Made by a program: the position numbers and the translations under genes
The notes under the pieces: model-generated
Told to the model about the DNA's origin: nothing
The model's database searches: none
What the model saw: only the letters and a program-made list of their open reading frames with translations
Source: Anastrepha obliqua
Taxonomy: Eukaryota > Arthropoda > Insecta > Diptera > Tephritidae
Length of the DNA stretch: 64,000 nucleotides
Assembly (NCBI RefSeq): GCF_027943255.1
Contig: NC_072894.1
Span: 126,843,601 to 126,907,600 of the forward strand
Direction of reading: 5' to 3'
In this document: positions 28,440-39,700 of the stretch, piece after piece
Numbering within the stretch: the stretch's first letter is position 1
Layout: every line of letters begins with the position of its first letter

Positions 28440-28880
28440 TGACTTTTCCCTGTCCAGTTTTGCATTGCTGTATACCCCACACCATTCAATCTTTGAATCA
28501 CCTTGTATGGACCTTCTCAGGACGCTTGCAGTTTTGTAGATATTCCTTTCTTTCTTTGCGGATTTTCAAGAAGTACCAAACTACCTTCGCTGAATCCTTC
28601 GGAGTTCATAGCACAGCCAAATTTGAACTTCATCTTGTTACTCATTGACTGGGTATGCAGCCTCACATGATGGTGTAATTTATCCATTTCATCCTGCAGT
28701 GTTTCCCAATGACTATTTTCGTCCATTGTATGACCGGCAACTCTTCCAAATGCTAAACCATTCGGAAGCCTAAAATTGCCGCCAAAGATGGTTCTTTCAG
28801 GCCAACCCACGTTGTATTTTTGGAATCATCCACAACTTCTATCCATTGGATGAGTGGATACCCAAATATTAAAGCTTTAG
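28440..28880 (-). mobile_element. Ty3/Gypsy retrotransposon, integrase C-terminal fragment
   Basis: The minus-strand frame has LPNGLAFGRVAGHTMDENSH, WETLQDEMDKLHHHVRLH, SEGFSEGSLVLLENPQRKKG, and after a break GPYKVIQRLNGVGY, the usual integrase C-terminal region of Ty3/Gypsy pol. The sequence downstream on minus (28280-28440) may be 3' UTR or LTR, but I found no LTR pair. Confidence 0.75.
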
Positions 28881-29039
28881 TAATAAAATATTGTGTGTAG
28901 CCGTTACAAATTCTTTAGAGAAATCGGTGTAAATAGTATCCGCCTGAGATGCAGTTTTCGAAGTACAGTAAGCACGAATAATAAGAGCGAATAATTGCAT
29001 TCCTCAGGAAAGACAAAAAATAAAACCCATCAGAGCCAC

Positions 29040-29460
29040 TTTTAAGTGATGACCAATGTCACTAACATCACCTCGAAGTCTATAGACTGTGGTACGGAAG
29101 CAAAAAATGGCATATCAAAGTTTACAGAATCAGTAATGAAGTTGGAGTTAAAATAATCCGCAAAAAGATTTACTTGGTCTGGTATGGTTGAAAAGGTGCT
29201 CAAACTTTGCAAAACGAGAGATATAGCTGTTATACAAAAATTTATTAAGTTCATTAAACTCATTCCACAACTTGAGTTTGTAGGGCTTCGAAGGCTGAAG
29301 TCTCTTGGATCCGCTCTGGATGCTTTCCAAAGACTTTTATCTTACAGGACGATTCCTTCGGCGGCGAAGAACGAAGAGGATGAGAAATGTGTTTTTCGTC
29401 ACTTTTCTTACTTTGTGCTGGTCGTTCGTGACGAGAACTTTTTTGGTCCGCTATAGGGAG
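29040..29460 (-). mobile_element. Possible LINE fragment (endonuclease-RT linker)
   Basis: Minus-strand pieces YKLKLWNEFNELNKFLYNSY, NHTRPSKSFCGLF and NLFADYFNSNFITDS resemble the linker of jockey/CR1-type LINEs. Frames are broken; the assignment is from pattern only. Confidence 0.35.
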
Positions 29461-29889
29461 GCCCTTTCATCAGGCACATTCCAAGAACGCGCTCAGCCTC
29501 TCCTTTTTCTTTTTGAATAGCGCATCGTTCCCGCTATGCTTTTGGGAACAACAGGTGGAGTTGGAACAGTGTGGCTTACCAACTTCAAGAAACAAAGCAG
29601 AATCGCAAGGACGGCTACGCGAGGCTACACTGACATCGTAGCCAATTATGTGTTCTAGGAATCATGGAAGCTGAGGAATCATCGACTTAAGTGGAAGAGC
29701 CTCCAGAACAATCACCAGGAGCAGACATGAATCCGATAATGGCTGAAATATCATAAATGTCGTCGAAAATATCATAGCAGTCGTAGCAAATATCGTCATA
29801 AATATCTTCGGAAATATCATCACAGATGTCACAAATGGTAGCGGAGTGTTCGTAGCAGATAAATGTACCATTTTTAACCTTTAAGCCCT

Positions 29890-30310
29890 AGTTTGAAACA
29901 ACAGCAACAACAAATCACTGGAGTACTGTAGATAAAGTCGCAGCACTGATTGTTTCGCTTAAGTGTTCCGCCGTTGAATTACTGCAAGCAGTTCTAAAAG
30001 CCGATCGGTATAACTATCACACTCCTAGAGAGACGTTACGGCAGTGACCGCAGGCAATAAATATTCCACATGGAACTACGGAATCGCAGCCTGGGGCAAA
30101 TGAAGCTTTGCAGGAATATACTACAGAGATCGAGCGGTTAGCGCATTTGGCGTATGCAAAGGAAGCTGCAGACTTCGTTGAAAAGATGAAGTGCCAGGTA
30201 TATATAATAATTCGGACACGAGACGAGCAGCATACTCAACTTCGAAAACACGTTTACTCGGACAGTGTTTTTTACAATGACACAAATGTTGCGCGCGAAT
30301 ACAAATAAAT
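29890..30310 (+). mobile_element. Ty3/Gypsy gag fragment
   Basis: Plus-strand pieces: DKVAALIVSLKCSAVELLQA near 29931, then NEALQEYTTEIERLAHLAYA and KEAADFVEKMKCQVYIIIRT at 30100-30220. This is the capsid-like region of mdg1/412-type gag. Stops and a frame break near 30045 make it a relic. It is on the opposite strand to the pol fragment at 28440, so they are not one intact element. Confidence 0.65.
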
Positions 30311-32650
30311 CTGCCGAACATCAGAAAAGTATCATTTGAGCAATTAATTGAATGGATTCCCTTTAGTGGCATCTGAACAGAAACTATGTGGAAAAAATCC
30401 ATGGTATTTTACTGGGAGAATATTAACCTCATAGATGTGTAGCTTACAGCAGCTCGACCGAGAACTTTATATATAGCGGGAAGAGTCCTTTTCCCAAGAA
30501 GTTTCGGTGAGCGATTTGAGAACGTTAATCCTTTTTTTTATTTTGGAGTATAATTATCTATCACTCTAACATGATTAGAAGGAAAGGCTTTTGAACGTGG
30601 CGCATAGAATCTCTGGGCAGTTTACGGAACGAATACTTGTTTCGAAGGTCCCCCGTTCAAATCGAGTCTTGTTTCTTTCTTCCAGGTTGTGAATAATGTG
30701 ACTTGGAGGGGGGTTGACGTTGTGAGAATTGGTTTTGAAAGAATCGAACCCGAAGTAACTGTTAAGTACTATGTTGTTAGTCCTGGCTCTTTTGGAGATT
30801 TCCTTTTCGTCATTAGCCCATTGAAACTCCTTAGGGGCTGGACCGAGTTTTTAAAGGGTCTTATACACATATGTTGAAAATGGTGGGTGTATGCGTTGAC
30901 AAGTTTGCTTTGCACTCTCTATGTGATCTACTTCAGTTTGAGCGACTTTCCTCTCAATTCGGCCAAAGTAAGAAATATCCATCGAACCGGAAAGTGGAGA
31001 TCCACCATTTCCTGGTGCCAGGCAAAGATTACAAAGTGATATCCTAAATTAATGCGACGATTTGACAGTTTCCAGCACTTCAAAAGATTGATAACGCCTA
31101 GGATCTGATCGATAGTGCGACTAGAGGAGCCCGTCAGTAGAATCTTCGAACTCGGCGACTCGAATGGCGCGCATGTTTCGTCGGTTACGCTCGACTGCGA
31201 ATTCTGGGGCCTCAACTGAGAATTAAGGTCGAGTTTCTGGAATTCAAACAAGCGGTAACAAGCGAATGGCTGCTGTGTTTATGGCCTCGCAGAAGATACG
31301 TTTCTTTTAAACTCCTCCCTTTACGTCTAGCATATGAGGGAAGAATATAAAGTTTTTTTCAGTGAACTTGGTTTTACTTTTACGAATCTAAAATATTCAC
31401 GAGGGGATAAAGTCGTATAAGCACGTCATTCGAGAATAAGGAGACTACCACATCGTATAGCTAATGAGGTTTGTACTCCTCATAGATATTTCTGGTGTAC
31501 TGTTGTTCCTTTCTCCTTCGATGCAGTTGGACATTCATATGCGAACATATAATATGTTGAGTACATCGGGGTAAGTTCTTGATGGATAGGAGCATATGAT
31601 GCTATAATACCCAGACCGCAATTGTGGCAATGTAACATACGGGTATCACGAGGTGGCTGAAGTTCTTCGTTTAAGATAGGCGAGTTGTAAAGGTGGTGGT
31701 GATAGATTCTCGGTGGATGCCATTCAAGTTGTGTCTTTATTCCGGCGAGTCAGCGACTGATGATTTCTGACTTGCCTGATATATGGTTTCGTTTCCAGCA
31801 GGGAGCCGCTGTTGTGGTTTCTGCGGTAGCATCTTAGCAGAAACTACTTTCTGAGCATGGTGTTATGCTACTTAACAGGGAGCAGACACACCTCATAACG
31901 TAGGTGGTGTTCGGGAAAGATCAAAAGACATCTCGTGTAGTCTTGACGGATCTGCAGTTTCATCCACTACATTACGCAGATGAGCGTGACATCGTTTATC
32001 GCTGATTAAAAAAACAATTATAGCTACGTTCAGCCTCCTAGTTACACGGTTTTTGACTTTACCTGTCGAAGGATTTACATAGAATAAGCTGCAAACTAAA
32101 ATAGCTCCCGCATCTCTTTGTGTCCATATGTTATTGGCCCCTTTTTTGTACTCACCGGGGTAGAAAAGTATCTTATGATTGAGCAGAGCTTACTCACACC
32201 ATTTCATCCACTTACGCAAATCAAACAGTTGCCGAATTTCCAAACTGAGATCCTGTACATGAGTATCCACGGGACCGGCCTGGCGTAGTTAGATCACGTT
32301 CGTTTGCTAAAACAGCTCCTTACGGTGGGAAATTAGGGGATATTTCGGCCCAACCACTTTGCGGAAGTTAAACCAATTAGCATTGTCGAAGTTATTTTAA
32401 TCACGATGATTCACGGAAACAAAGCCAACTTTTAAATCTAGATGCTACTTACGGGGTATAGTGTCCAAATAAAAAAGTGTGTTTTGGTAAGTATACAGAA
32501 ATGGCCCCCAGTAATATCTACTAAAACAAACTGATAAGGTGAAAATATGTATTTAGCATATAAATATGTATTTATTTTCATCTAGGGAAGCATTGGAAAT
32601 TGAAAATTTCGAAGTCGTTTTTTTCAACTTTTGATTTTTTGGATTATAAG
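30311..32650. other. Intergenic, unassigned
   Basis: Several short frames on both strands (for example 30928-31251 minus) but no motif I recognise. Base composition is less AT-rich than nearby, which suggests old transposon coding sequence. Confidence 0.4.
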
Positions 32651-32786
32651 ATTTGCAGAAAATGAGCGATAGTTAAGTCTTGAATGCCAAAGACCGTGGT
32701 CGTATTACTGCCGGATAGTAATACTAGTTTGTGGGGGAAAAATCCATTATTTTTGCGTCAATTTTTTTCTGTTTTATGGCCGATAT

Positions 32787-33035
32787 TTATCTCTGGGCGA
32801 TTCTACGACTACTAACATGCCGGTCACTTTCGGTTATTTCTGTTATTTTATCGACATTACCGACATTTTCTTTAACATCAAAAATGCCCGAACGGAATAG
32901 ACGAAACCAAAATTGCACGTAATTGGATGTTACAGTATCGGCACCATTCACAATTTCAGCGTTCTGGCTTGCATTTTCGCCTTTATCAAAGAAAAACTCT
33001 AAAATGTATCGAATTTTGTGTTTGTTGACTTCCAT
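32787..33035 (-). mobile_element. Mariner transposase N-terminal fragment
   Basis: The minus-strand frame from ATG 33035 has MEVNKHKIRYILEFFFDKGE, YVQFWFRLFRSGIFDVKENV and NVDKITEITESDRHVSSRRI, the paired HTH region of irritans/cecropia-type mariners. A gap removes part of the linker. No catalytic domain remains. Confidence 0.85.
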
Positions 33036-34129
33036 TGTTAACACCCTGTAACTCACAACTGAATGAAACAAACCAAAAACAGCACCTTGACAACGAGCAC
33101 AAACTTGAAATTGTATGATCGATACTTTACGAGATATCGATCACTACAGCCATATACTGAGCAAATAACAGATTCAACACCCTGAAGTCCTCGAAGAGTT
33201 ACTCGATATCGTAACAATATCCTCATCGCACTCTTCCTACATGCCGCTTACGTTATTGGGGTGGTCTGATATGTTGATATGACGATTCTCGGCGCGGCTT
33301 TTATACGCCAAGCTCATAAGGGGGTAGTATGGTTAATTCGGTGTAAAACAAGCATATTTTTCGAAATTTTTTTTGTCGACACAGTTGATTTATTCAAAAT
33401 TTTAAAATTACTTCATTATAAAGTCATATTTAAAGAATATTGTGTGAAATTTTCATTGATTTTTATGAAGAAATGAGTTGGTGGCAGCGAATCTTCGCGG
33501 ACGTCTCATAAAAAAGTTTTATTGCGGTGTCCCTCAGAACTTATTACTGGATCAACTAAAATCAAAAAACCAAATTGATTTCATCAGCTAATAAAGTTTC
33601 GCAGGTAACAACGTCGAATTTTTTTTTTTTTTTTTTTTTTAATTTTTTAAAGCGCTTTGAAGTCAAAACACCGATTTTTCATAAAAAAAACTTGAAAACT
33701 TTGTTGTTTTAAAATATGACAAAATTTAAAAAAAAAAACTCGACGTCATTACCTCGTGAATAAAGTAAAGAAACAAAAAAACCAGTAGATATGAATCTAC
33801 AGTGGACACCGACCGTAAGAAAGGCAAGTGTGAGAAAAACGCGTCTAAAGATTTCGGCAGCGTGAAATCCGGTTGGAGAGGTAGATACTTAATCCTTTGT
33901 CAATTTTACTCCAATGCACTTCAAACTTTCACACAATAATCTTAAGATGTTATAGAATAATTAAAAAAAAAAAAAAAATACCAGTCTAACGGTTAGACGC
34001 GATAGAAGTGAAACCTTCCGTAAAACAAACTGAGAGAGAATGAGACGAAAACAGCATTAGGGGCGGGATAATTATAGGTTCATTATAATATTGATATAAA
34101 GTTCATATTTTATTTTCTTCATTTTATTA

Positions 34130-34510
34130 TTATTCATCCTCAATGTTTTCAATTTCAACAAATGATACGAGTGGCTTATGATAGCTAAAATATGATACAA
34201 ATGCTTTGGTTTCGATGTTGTCAACATATCTTTGAAATACCGCGTCAATTGTTGTTTTTGATCGTGTTGTCGATTCAGTGCGATTGTTACACATTTTTAA
34301 ATTGAATGTTGTATTGAGAAAGTCAATTGAAGGAACCGCTGTGTCCAATGCAAAATTTACGTTGAAATCACCTCTTAAAATCATTGGAACTTTATCGTAT
34401 CCGCGATACTTCTGGTGTATACTTTATTAAATTTTCGTGAATGAATTCCGTGATGCTATTTATTGATTTTGGTTCTCCGTCACCTTTGGAAAATGTGTAA
34501 ACAGTAAGCA
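34130..34510 (-). pseudogene. Endonuclease/exonuclease/phosphatase-fold fragment
   Basis: The minus-strand frame has MILRGDFNVNFALDTAVPS (the GDFN box), RTESTTRSKTTIDAVFQRYV (the SxxxDxVF box) and FVSYFSYHKPLVS (the terminal SDH region changed to SYH). Upstream, in another frame, is SINSITEFIHENLIKYTPE. This is the C-terminal half of an APE-like endonuclease, as found in LINEs and in some Helitron proteins. Fragmentary, with a frameshift near 34410. Confidence 0.6.
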
Positions 34511-34561
34511 AACTTTATTCAAATATTTTCCCTCATTTTTGCATCAGTAAAATTAAACAAA

Positions 34562-34749
34562 CGCCGTAGCCGAATGGGTTGGTGCGTGACTACTATTCAG
34601 AATTCACAGAGAGAACGTCAGTTCGAATCTCGGTGAAAACACCAAAATTAAGAAAAACATTTTTCTAATAGCGCTCACCCCTCAGCAGGCAATGGCAAAA
34701 CACCGAGTGTATTTCTGCCATGAAAAAAAGCTCCTCATAAACATATCAT
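34562..34749 (+). mobile_element. tRNA-derived SINE, 3' truncated
   Basis: Head with A box (TAGCCGAATGGGTTGG) and B box (AGTTCGAATCTC), then the body (CCAAAATTAAGAAAAACAT, GTGTATTTCTGCCATG) to CATATCAT followed by an A run. Same family as 27958. Confidence 0.85.
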
Positions 34750-34782
34750 AAAAAAAAAAAAATAACTGTATAAAAAAATTTT

Positions 34783-35192
34783 TTTTCTTGTGATTCGAAC
34801 CAAGGATTTTGGATCGGAAGCTCACATTGCTAGTCGCTCGGCTACCGCGCCATGCTGTCGGCGCTGGCCTAAAAGTTATTTAGCTACGAAGCGTTATATT
34901 ATATGTTGATATAAACGTAGCGACGAACTAAATAACTTTTAGGCCAGCGCCGACAGCATGGCGCGGTAGCCGAGCGTTATTTAGCTACGAAGCGTTATAT
35001 TATATGTTGATATAAACGTAGCGACGAACTAAATAACTTTTAGGCCAGCGCCGACAGCATGGCGCGGTAGCCGAGCGGCTAGCAATGTGAGCTTCCGATC
35101 CAAAATCCTTGGTTCGAATCACAAGAAAAAATAAAAGTTATTTAGTTCGTCGCTACGTTTATATCAACATATAATATAACGCTTCGTAGCCA
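34783..35192. repeat. tRNA-like palindrome with a 101-bp direct repeat
   Basis: Arms 34783-34883 and 35029-35129 are reverse complements over 101 bp with one clear mismatch. Each arm carries a full A box (TAGCCGAGCGG or close to it) and B box (GGTTCGAATCA). Between them a 101-bp unit starting GTTATTTAGCTACGAAGCG is present twice in tandem (34875-34975 and 34976-35076). Part of it returns inverted at 35134-35192. The tRNA-like head has no pairing acceptor stem, so it is a SINE-type head rather than a tRNA gene. Confidence 0.85.
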
Positions 35193-35311
35193 AGAGGGTC
35201 GCTATTTCCGTTTCAATTTTCTCAAATCACTCCCAACGATTCTAAAGAAGTTTTCACTTCAAAAAAAAAAAAAAAAAAAATGAAAAAAAAAATACCATAC
35301 TACCCCCATAA

Positions 35312-36468
35312 GGTAGACTCGACCATCTTTAGATAGTCCTGATATTTCAAAAGTTATATAATCTCTTTAAAACGTTTCGTTAGTTTCATTTTTTTATTTA
35401 TTAAATTGACTTTATTTTTGAATATACTTTGGTCTGATCAACAATATTTATGACCACAAATGACATACAAAAAAAATATTTCATTGATAATATCCGAAGG
35501 TATGCGAAGTGCTAATTATCATTATCATCAGTACTAAATTAGTACTACTAATTAACATCTAAGTATCTAAAATACCACTTTATTTCACTACAATATTACT
35601 ATTACAAAGCCGGTTTATGATTTGTATGACATTTTTTCGATACATTCGAAAGCAACATTAATGTGTGAACAGTCTAGTTAAGTTGAGTTAATTTTATTTT
35701 TCGAATAACGTTTTGTTTCAAAATGGTGTCAACAAGTGAAATTTCCTACACACATTAATGAATGAAAGGTGTTGAATACGCACAACTAAATCGTCAGGTC
35801 CCTGTTGCTAAGCGATACTGGTAATGAAAAAATCATCTACAATGGTTAAACACTAGAGACCAAAGCAGTCAAATAACCGCCAATAAATTTTTGATAGAAC
35901 ATATTCAAAAGTCAACCATGTTCTTCAAATAGTGCTTTTCAATACTTAACTTTTGTTTTAACTGAATAATAAGTTCTTTCATTACCCTTGTATGCTATAA
36001 TAATTTAATTGAATTAGGAATTAGACACAAATTATAATCACAACGAATAAATAAAATATTGGCCTTCCTAGGTAACTGAAAATTTCGGGCATCCTAGTGT
36101 CAATTTTCTTTTTTCAATTTAATATACGGACATGTTTAAAAGAAAAAGTATGCCGGAAAACAGGAAATCACCACCTGTTTGCATATACAATCACATATAT
36201 GTAGTATAATACATACAGTTATCGAAGAGTATTAATATACATATGTATACTTTAATTCGTTACTGATAAATGTAATTTTCGTATCTCTTAGCAATAAAAA
36301 TCTTACTTAATAAATTCTCAAATATGTCGAAAATGTGTAAATTAATGATTGATAAATGTATATAAAACTATAGGCAAGTATCGAAATATCTCAGTATATA
36401 TACATAATATATATCAATATATTAGTTCATCTCTCGTCAGGGCAATCGCCAATCTATACGATACTAAA
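35312..36468. other. Intergenic sequence downstream of bmm, includes its 3' UTR
   Basis: AT-rich, no open frames of interest. An ATTAAA on minus at 36251-36256 is a possible bmm poly(A) signal. Confidence 0.45.
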
Positions 36469-36755
36469 TTAATTTTGATCGCATCGCTTAGATGTTAGGT
36501 TTGACGGCAGCTTAGTTAATGGAGGGTGTTTATGTGGAAAGAGGTTATTCCTTTGCTGTTGTGTGTTAAAATAATGATCCACTTCTGGATCGCTGAAAAC
36601 TCCAGCTTCGATGTCTTCGCCAAAATCATCGCCCGCAATGTCCTCACATTTACCTTCAATCTGGTAAATAGTGTAAGTGGTATTTGTTGTTGTTTTTGGT
36701 GTTGCATTCCGTTCAAAAGGTAGTTGATTAGACGCATATTCATCAATATAAAAGG
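36469..36755 (-). CDS. bmm: bmm last coding exon (long form)
   Basis: The acceptor TTATTTTCGTAG precedes CCTTTTATATTG; its two leading bases complete the split codon of the previous exon. It encodes 94 residues (FYIDEYASNQLPFERNAT ... LPSNLTSKRCDQN) and stops at 36469-36471. Asn/Thr-rich, with an acidic patch (EDIAGDDFGEDIEAG). Confidence 0.75.
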
Positions 36756-39700
36756 CTACGAAAATAAGTAAATACACATACAAATAAGTATCTTATTCAT
36801 TTGAAACAAATTCAAAAAATGTTGTATTTGACAACGGATTGTTTTTAGTAAGACATGGAATGACAATGAAACAAACAAGTTTATGCAATACTACTACAAG
36901 TTCTACAAATCGAATCTACGTATGTATATGCTAAATACTCTACAGTGAAGGGGATTTTATTATGAGTGATCCATAATGTGTGCAAAATCGTACGGAAAGA
37001 AGGTGAAGAAGCAAAAGTTCGAATAAGACCGAACTTCTAATACCCAACGTCTATAGTTTAGTTTATCGGTTCAAAAACCAATAAATTCAATTTATGCAAA
37101 CGTTACGCCGTGTGTATGCCGATATGTGGGGATCGACGTGTTCTGAGACAATTTAACCGGATTTAAATATTTCCAAGAGCCTCTGCAGGAATCGATTTTG
37201 GGTTTGATATCTACTTGAACTTGAATAGTGTTTTTTACAATCAAAAGCATAGCCAAAGGGAGAAATGCATTCATATAAGTCTCTCGGGCAGACATTTACG
37301 GAAGGTAAATTCCTTTATAATTATAGTCCTCCCATTTAAATTATACTTAAAAATATAACTCTTGGAGTAAGTGTTAAGCATTTCACAATAGATCAGCTCT
37401 GCTCGCAGTGCGTAATGGCCTTCTAAGTGTTAAGCAGTCATTCTCATAATTGTTTATCATTACCCGTTGAAGCGAGGAGCTTAGCGGTAATACATTACTG
37501 TATGGAACCATCCATTATTGTTTAACAAACATGGCATAGAACGATTCCATCACCTCTTTTAGTTATCAAAACGTTGGGTATAAAATTAATAAAAAAAGAT
37601 AAAGGATTTGTAACCCACGAATACTAATTTTCTTCCTTAAGCCTTTCACGTATTTTTGAAAATGCGAGCTGCTTTTTCTCGCATTGTTTTGAAGGGCTAA
37701 AGGTCTGGCATTAGTATTCTGGGGCACAAAATTTCAAAATTAAATCATCAACATAACTAACATAAGCAACTACTAAAATAAAAAATACAAACATTACTTG
37801 TTATATAAACATATCTACAATACAAAGCAACTCAAAAGTTATAAAAAACAAACACTTCAGCTCTGGCCAAACAGTTCGCTTGGGCTGAATTTGTCATATG
37901 TGTGGCCAAATTACCTGTCCATCATGTAATGCCTAGACTTTAAATAAATTTTTGTTCTAAAAATTTTTCGCGTGTGTTTAGCCAATTGAAAATTCTTAGC
38001 AATAGTTTTAAAAAATATCTTCCCGTTTTTCAGGCTCGCTGGGTATAACTAGTACTGTAAAAGAAAAAATGCAATAATACAAAATACAGGAATTTGTGCG
38101 TAAACCAAAAGATCGTAATTTTTCATGGCAATGGTTTGAAAATTATGTAGTTTTAGATTAGTAAATTAATTTAAACGATTCTGAAGTTCCATAGAAAGAA
38201 TTCCGGAGTTTGGGAGGATTAATATATTGTCTTAGGTATTAAAAACAAATGTATATTTTAATGTAAATTATGCAATATTCTAAGTTCAGGCGAAATGAAG
38301 CTGTATACTCAGCTTACGTTTCAGGAATACCAACTTCTTTAACTTTTCGTAATGTATTAGAGTTATTAATATTGGACGTGAAGGTATTTGCCGCCCTAAT
38401 TCATTGACGTATAACAAGTTTTGAGATATACAAATATACCTACATTTGAACGCTCCAATTGCCATTATCCGAGATATCGTATATGCATACATACATATGC
38501 AATTGTATAGCACAAATTTTTCAAATTTGTACATTCGCTAGCGAAGTTTACTAAAATTTCATATTCTTCCTATATGTATTTTTGGTTGATCGATTCTGTA
38601 TATTATATATTGTGCAACCCTACCATCACAGCAACGCCACCTAGGGCGTTAAGATAAAGATTTTGAGCCTAGTGGCTTCAAGGAGTTTAGAAAGAGTAAA
38701 TACACATAGTAACAGTTGCAGTATGCAATTTACCATTTCATAAGCCTGTCGGGAGATGCAGCGATCTGCTCGGCAAATGAAATGATAAACAAAAGCGCTA
38801 CTCCCTGCATACTTAGAGACGGGAAGGAAAAGAAAGAAAATTCATTTAAATGCCGGCAGTAGGCATTCAGTATCAAACAGTATATTACACCAAATTTTAT
38901 AAAAGCCGTTATACTCGCAAGGTCCACCATTTGCGGCTGGTTAAACAACTTCCGCCTAAATTCATTTCCGCCAGCTTCAGTTTTTGCTTATCATTTCATT
39001 TGCCGTACAGAACGCTGCATCTCTCAAAGCGCTTATGGAATGGTACACTTAGAGTCTACACTGCGTGCATAAAACCACAGAAGGGCGAATTACAGCGAAA
39101 ACGAATGGGACGTTTATTATGACAAACTAAAAAAATATAAGAAAGAAATAAGGAAAGCAAAAACGTCTTCATGGAGAACTTTTTGTGGGGATATCGGGAC
39201 TACGATCGAGACATCTCGACTGAGGAAAATCCTAACCAAGTCTGCTCAACCCATAAGGTATCTTCAGAAGCCAGACTCCAGCTGGACAGAATCCGGCGAA
39301 GAATCATTAGACTTATTACTAAATACTAACTTCCCAGGTAATTCAGAGGAAGCGATAACCGCCAATATCCCAACTTCGGATGCGGTACTAGGTTCCGACA
39401 TCCTCAACATTGTCACAGAAGCCAAGATAACTTGGGCTGTAGAAAACTTCAAACCATATAAAACACCGGGACCAGATGGAATAATCCCTGCGCAACAACA
39501 ACAAACATTGGTAGCATTATGAAATGGCTGGTAACCATATTCAGAGCAACTTTCCGACTAAATTGCGTCCCCTAAGGTGGAGGGAAGTCAGGGTGGTTTT
39601 CATACCAAAGGCTGGTAGGAGCTCACCTACGAAACCTAAAGACTTCAGACCTATTAGCCTTTCCTCATTTCTATTAAAGACGTTAGAGCGATTAATAGAC

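Larger units (their letters stand above)
33320..35307. mobile_element. Element with 14-bp inverted ends and ATAA duplications, class uncertain
   Basis: Perfect inverted ends GGGGGTAGTATGGT (33320-33333) and ACCATACTACCCCC (35294-35307), flanked by ATAA at 33316-33319 and 35308-35311. About 2 kb and AT-rich, with a 24-T run near 33618. It carries an endonuclease-like fragment, a SINE and a tRNA-like palindrome. A 4-bp target close to TTAA and G-rich ends recall Kolobok (TTAAGGRR ends), but no transposase is present. Confidence 0.7.

Noticed and set aside
28280..28440. LTR of the Gypsy element
   Set aside because: No second copy and no TG...CA boundaries that I could pair.
30928..31251. 107-codon minus-strand frame
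   Set aside because: No motif and unusual composition; probably a remnant in old transposon sequence.
34816..34878. tRNA gene on minus, from the A and B boxes
   Set aside because: There is no pairing between the 5' and 3' flanks, no anticodon arm of proper length, and it sits in an inverted repeat. SINE-type head instead.
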